Assembly: GCF_013426895.1 (NCBI RefSeq)
Contig: NZ_AP023176.1
Coordinates: 1,922,001-1,986,000 of the forward strand
Direction of reading: 5' to 3'
DNA length: 64,000 nucleotides
DNA from: Paraburkholderia largidicola
GTDB taxonomy: Bacteria > Pseudomonadota > Gammaproteobacteria > Burkholderiales > Burkholderiaceae
Shown here: positions 60,659 through 64,000 of the stretch, piece after piece
How the letters are laid out: the number at the start of each line of letters is the position of its first letter
How positions within the stretch are numbered: the stretch's first letter is position 1
Notes under the pieces: model-generated
What the model saw: the letters and a program-made list of their open reading frames with translations, nothing else
The model's database searches: none
Told to the model about the DNA's origin: nothing
Position numbers and translations under genes: made by a program

Positions 60659-61552
60659 ATGGCTACCAAGACATGGGACTCACCACAGATGGTGGTGGGC
60701 AAGCATAACTACGTCTCGCGGATCGTCATTTATTCGATGCTGGCGATTGCAGCCGTGGTCTATCTCGTACCGCTGCTCGTGATGCTGCTGACATCGTTCA
60801 AGCCGTTGCCCGAAGTTTATTCCGGCAATATCCTCGCGCTGCCTCATCAGTGGACGCTCGAAGCGTGGGAAAAAGCCTGGGGATCGGCGTGCGTGGGGCT
60901 CGAATGCTCCGGCGTAAAAGGCTTCTTCTGGAATTCCTTCCGGATGGTCTTCTCTGCCGTAGCGATCTCCACCCTGCTCGGCGCATTGAACGGCTACGTG
61001 CTGACCAAATGGCGCTTCAAAGGCGACAACATGCTGTTCGGCCTGATCCTGTTCGGATGCTTCATCCCGTTCCAGATCGTGCTGATTCCGATGGCGTCGT
61101 TCCTCGGCAAGGTCGGTCTCGCGCAATCGATCAGCGGCCTCGTGTTCGTACATGTCGTATATGGCCTGTGCTTCACGACGCTTTACTTCCGCAACTACTA
61201 CATCGCATTTCCCGATGAACTCGTGAAAGCGGCAATGATCGATGGCGCGCGTTTCTTTCGCATCTTCTTTCGCATCCTGCTTCCTAACTCGGTGCCCATC
61301 ATCACCGTCACTGTGATCTGGCAATTCACGAATATCTGGAACGACTTTCTGTTCGGCGCTTCGTTCACGACGGGCAGTTCCGCGCCCATCACGGTCGCGC
61401 TGAACAACATCGTCAATACATCGACGGGCGTCAAGGAATACAACGTCAACATGGCCACGGCCATGATCGCCGCGCTGCCGACACTGCTCGTCTATGTGAT
61501 CGGTGGGCGCTACTTCGTACGCGGTCTGATGGCCGGCTCGGTCAAGGGGTAA
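60659..61552 (+). CDS. ABC sugar importer permease (MalG/UgpE type)
   Basis: Predicted 297-residue inner-membrane permease. First helix after VGKHNYVSRIVIYSMLAIAAVVYLVPLLVMLLTSFKP; the EAA motif is DELVKAAMIDGARFFRIFFRILLPNSVP. ATG 60659 follows AGGAGACA; the open frame from 60602 covers the hairpin leader and is rejected. Second permease of the heterodimer. The leader between the two permease genes could tune the ratio of their products. Confidence 0.9.
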   Translation: MATKTWDSPQMVVGKHNYVSRIVIYSMLAIAAVVYLVPLLVMLLTSFKPLPEVYSGNILALPHQWTLEAWEKAWGSACVGLECSGVKGFFWNSFRMVFSAVAISTLLGALNGYVLTKWRFKGDNMLFGLILFGCFIPFQIVLIPMASFLGKVGLAQSISGLVFVHVVYGLCFTTLYFRNYYIAFPDELVKAAMIDGARFFRIFFRILLPNSVPIITVTVIWQFTNIWNDFLFGASFTTGSSAPITVALNNIVNTSTGVKEYNVNMATAMIAALPTLLVYVIGGRYFVRGLMAGSVKG

Positions 61553-61555
61553 ATC

Positions 61556-62662
61556 ATGTCTTCTCTGCACGTATCCAACGTTCGCAAAGCCTACGGCGCC
61601 ACCGAAATCCTCAAGGAGATCAACATCGATGTCGACGATGGCGATTTTCTCGTTCTCGTCGGACCGTCGGGCTGCGGAAAATCGACGCTGCTTTCGCTGA
61701 TCGCCGGACTCGACACGCTCTCGGGCGGCGAGATCCGCATCGGTAACGACAAGGTCAACGACTTGCATCCGAGCGAGCGCGACATCGCGATGGTGTTTCA
61801 GAGCTATGCGTTGTATCCGAACATGTCCGTCGGGCAGAACATCAGCTTCGGTCTGGAGATGCGCAAGGTCTCGAAGCCCGAACGCGAGAAAGCCGTGAAG
61901 GACGCCGCCCGTTTGCTGCAGATCGAGCACCTGCTCGACCGGCGTCCAGGACAGCTGTCGGGTGGACAGCGTCAGCGTGTAGCGATGGGACGCGCGCTGG
62001 TGCGTCATCCAAAGATCTTCCTGTTCGATGAACCGCTGTCGAACCTCGATGCAAAACTGCGCGTCGATATGCGTACCGAGATCAAGAAGCTGCATCAGCG
62101 TTTGGGCGCGACCATCGTCTACGTCACACATGACCAGATCGAAGCGATGACGCTCGCCACGCGTATCGCCGTGATGAAGGGCGGCGTGCTGCAACAACTC
62201 GGCACGCCCGCCGAGGTCTACAACACGCCCGCCAACACGTTCGTCGCGACGTTCATGGGCTCGCCGTCTATGAATCTGATTCCGGCACGCATCGAGCGCG
62301 CGAATGGCGCACTGCATCTGCTGGTGGGTGAAGGCCAGAAGGCTATCGACCTTGCATTGCCGCCGCAATCGGCTGCAGTCGAGCGCTACATCGGCAAGAA
62401 GGTGATTGCGGGTCTGCGCCCTGAGGCGATCGGCGTGGAAAACGAGCGTGCCACGTCGGCGCTGCGTACCGTGCCCGTCACGATCAACGTGCTAGAACCG
62501 ACGGGCCCCGACACGCTCGCCGTGCTCGATCTCGGCGGCATGGAAGTCTCCGCGCGACTCGGCGCCGACATGCCGCACGCGTCGGGCGAACGGTGCGAGC
62601 TGCGCGTCGATCTGTCGAAGCTCGTGCTGTTCGACACGGATACGGAAGAACGCATTCGCTGA
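61556..62662 (+). CDS. ABC importer ATPase (MalK/UgpC type)
   Basis: Predicted 368-residue ATPase. Walker [13 protein letters not shown] (about 36-47), Q loop [13 protein letters not shown], signature [19 protein letters not shown], Walker [14 protein letters not shown], switch His in [12 protein letters not shown], and C-terminal regulatory TOBE-type region from about 240 that can bind control proteins. It starts 3 bp after the second permease gene. Such an ATPase could serve other carbohydrate importers as well. Confidence 0.94.
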   Translation: MSSLHVSNVRKAYGATEILKEINIDVDDGDFLVLVGPSGCGKSTLLSLIAGLDTLSGGEIRIGNDKVNDLHPSERDIAMVFQSYALYPNMSVGQNISFGLEMRKVSKPEREKAVKDAARLLQIEHLLDRRPGQLSGGQRQRVAMGRALVRHPKIFLFDEPLSNLDAKLRVDMRTEIKKLHQRLGATIVYVTHDQIEAMTLATRIAVMKGGVLQQLGTPAEVYNTPANTFVATFMGSPSMNLIPARIERANGALHLLVGEGQKAIDLALPPQSAAVERYIGKKVIAGLRPEAIGVENERATSALRTVPVTINVLEPTGPDTLAVLDLGGMEVSARLGADMPHASGERCELRVDLSKLVLFDTDTEERIR

Positions 62663-62692
62663 GCACACAGCACAACGACGGATGGTGCAGCC

Positions 62693-63472
62693 ATGAGCAA
62701 GATATCTGGAAAGTGTTCAACCGCGCTGGTAACGGGCGCGCGACGCGGCATCGGCCGGTCGATCTGCGTCGCGCTCGCGCGGCGCGGCTTCGACATCGTG
62801 CTGACGGATGTCGTGGACGACCAGGACGCCGCGACGACCTGCGGCCTCGTACGCGACGAAGGTCAGGAGGCGCTCTTCATTCAGAGCGATCTCAGCGACG
62901 TCGCTTCGCATGAAAGCGTCGTCGAAGAAGCCGTGCGCTTCAAGGGAAGTCTCGAATGTCTCGTCAACAACGCGGGCATCGGATCGCCTAGCCGCGGCGA
63001 CCTGCTCGACGTATCGCCGAAAGCATTCGATGCCGTGCTCGGCGTCAATCTGCGCGGCACGTTCTTTACGACGCAGGTCGTCGCTCGCCACATGTGTGCG
63101 ACATCGTCGACGGCCGCCCGTTCGATCGTAACGGTTTCGTCGGTATCGGCGGACATGGCATCGCCCGAGCGCGCCGAATACTGCCTGTCCAAATCCGCGC
63201 TGCCGATGATGACGCGCCTGTTCGCATTGCGCCTTGCGAGCGCAAATGTCGGCGTGTTCGAAGTACGGCCCGGCATTATCCGCACGCCGATGACATCCGG
63301 TGTCGCGGAGAAATACGAGGCGCGTTTCCGCGAGGGCCTGGTTCCCGCCGGCCGCTGGGGCGAAAGCGACGAAGTGGGCCAGGCGGTCGCGACGCTTGCC
63401 AGCGGCTTGCTGCCCTTCGCGACGGGCAGCGTGGTCAACGTGGATGGCGGCCTGTCCATCCCCGCATTCTGA
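62693..63472 (+). CDS. SDR-family dehydrogenase
   Basis: Predicted 259-residue short-chain dehydrogenase. Cofactor motif TGARRGIG (about 14-21), NNAGIGS, active-site Ser in VTVSSVSADM and YxxxK in EYCLSKSA. C-terminal NVDGGLSIPAF is the classical SDR ending. It probably oxidises or reduces a carbonyl or hydroxyl group of the operon substrate. It lies 30 bp after the ATPase gene and 10 bp before the GMC oxidoreductase gene. Confidence 0.88.
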   Translation: MSKISGKCSTALVTGARRGIGRSICVALARRGFDIVLTDVVDDQDAATTCGLVRDEGQEALFIQSDLSDVASHESVVEEAVRFKGSLECLVNNAGIGSPSRGDLLDVSPKAFDAVLGVNLRGTFFTTQVVARHMCATSSTAARSIVTVSSVSADMASPERAEYCLSKSALPMMTRLFALRLASANVGVFEVRPGIIRTPMTSGVAEKYEARFREGLVPAGRWGESDEVGQAVATLASGLLPFATGSVVNVDGGLSIPAF

Positions 63473-63482
63473 GCCGACTGAC

Positions 63483-64000
63483 ATGAAAACGACGACATAT
63501 GACTACGTGATCGTGGGCGGCGGCTCGGCCGGTTGTGTACTGGCCAATCGCCTGAGCGCCGATCCCTCGATCAAGGTCCTGCTGCTCGAAGCCGGCGGTT
63601 CCGATCGCCATCCGTTCTTCTCGATGCCTGCCGGCTTCGCGAAGATGACGCGCGGCATCGGTTCGTGGGGCTGGTTCACCGTGCCGCAGAAGCATCTGAA
63701 CAATCGCGTGCTGCGCTTCACGCAAGCGAAGGTGATCGGCGGCGGTTCGTCGATCAACGCGCAGATCTATACGCGCGGAGTCCCTGCCGATTACGACGAT
63801 TGGGAACAGAAAGCGGGCGCGACGGGTTGGTCTTATCGCGATGTGCTGCCGTACTTCAAGAAGTCCGAAAACAACCAGCGCTTTGCGAACGAGTATCACA
63901 GTTATGGCGGCCCGCTCGGCGTATCGAATCCGATTAGCCCCTTGCCGATCTGCGAGGCGTTCTTTCAGGCTGGACAGGAACTCGGTATTCCGTTCAATCC
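63483..64000 (+). CDS. GMC-family FAD oxidoreductase, 5' part (cut by the window end)
   Basis: The frame is open to the last base, so only the first 172 residues are visible. FAD-binding Rossmann motif DYVIVGGGSAGCVLANRLS with LLLEAGG, and the GMC signature VIGGGSSINAQIYTRGVPAD followed by YDDWE. GMC enzymes oxidise alcohol groups of choline, glucose, long-chain or polymer alcohols. With the ALDH in the same operon it could make an acid from an alcohol. There is no signal peptide, so it is probably cytoplasmic. ATG 63483 is 10 bp after the SDR stop. Confidence 0.92.
   Translation, partial: MKTTTYDYVIVGGGSAGCVLANRLSADPSIKVLLLEAGGSDRHPFFSMPAGFAKMTRGIGSWGWFTVPQKHLNNRVLRFTQAKVIGGGSSINAQIYTRGVPADYDDWEQKAGATGWSYRDVLPYFKKSENNQRFANEYHSYGGPLGVSNPISPLPICEAFFQAGQELGIPFN

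Overview
The window looks like a chromosome or chromid segment of a Burkholderiaceae bacterium, most likely Paraburkholderia or a close relative. Evidence: high G+C with a strong C/G third-position bias, the prpR-prpBC-acnD-prpF propionate locus, Gram-negative porins of the Burkholderia type, several LysR/LacI regulators beside sugar and aromatic catabolic genes, and the typical palindromic repeat built around CTTTTCTTTGCGGCGG. No rRNA, tRNA, CRISPR array or phage was seen.

Layout. 1-3.0 kb: 3' end of a phosphoesterase (phospholipase C/acid phosphatase type), a di-haem cytochrome c peroxidase, and a DUF3455-like exported protein. 3.1-5.3 kb: an OmpR-type two-component system. 5.4-8.6 kb: a Fur-boxed FecBCD-like ABC importer. 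8.7-11.2 kb: two convergent porins. 11.5-16.4 kb: an MHS-type transporter, a two-component flavin monooxygenase with its reductase, a two-lobed EthD-like protein and a LysR regulator. 16.4-24.3 kb: envelope or glycan genes (two GT4 glycosyltransferases, a secreted PIG-L deacetylase fused to lectin-like and FG-GAP-like parts) and a DJ-1/AraC regulator. 24.3-32.6 kb: the 2-methylcitrate cycle locus with a clear sigma-54 promoter and paired upstream dyads. 32.6-34.5 kb: an IS481-family element inserted in one arm of a nested inverted-repeat element. 34.6-44.6 kb: nonphosphorylative L-arabinose/aldonate catabolism with two MFS transporters, followed by an SDR/FAH-hydrolase pair of a diketo-sugar-acid branch. 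44.7-48.4 kb: TetR-SDR genes and a VOC protein. 48.4-51.7 kb: an A+T-richer accessory patch with a tandem double-HTH LuxR-type protein, an unrecognised 351-residue protein whose layout resembles a gasdermin-type pore-forming domain, a hydrophobic 155-residue partner and a GNAT enzyme. 52-64 kb: a LacI-controlled catabolic operon joining CoA-thioester enzymes and an aldehyde dehydrogenase to a complete sugar-type ABC importer, an SDR and a GMC oxidoreductase cut by the window end.

Most unusual observations: (1) a hairpin leader immediately before the Shine-Dalgarno of two unrelated transporter genes 22 kb apart (three tandem 50-bp copies at 38.4 kb, one diverged copy at 60.6 kb), with compensatory base changes in the stem; (2) the tandem-HTH protein and the neighbouring pore-former-like pair; (3) the nested inverted-repeat element and the exact IS481 insertion with a 6-bp duplication; (4) a tandem hairpin/terminator between prpC and acnD; (5) the secreted deacetylase-lectin fusion. 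All functions are read from sequence and family knowledge; no searches could be run.
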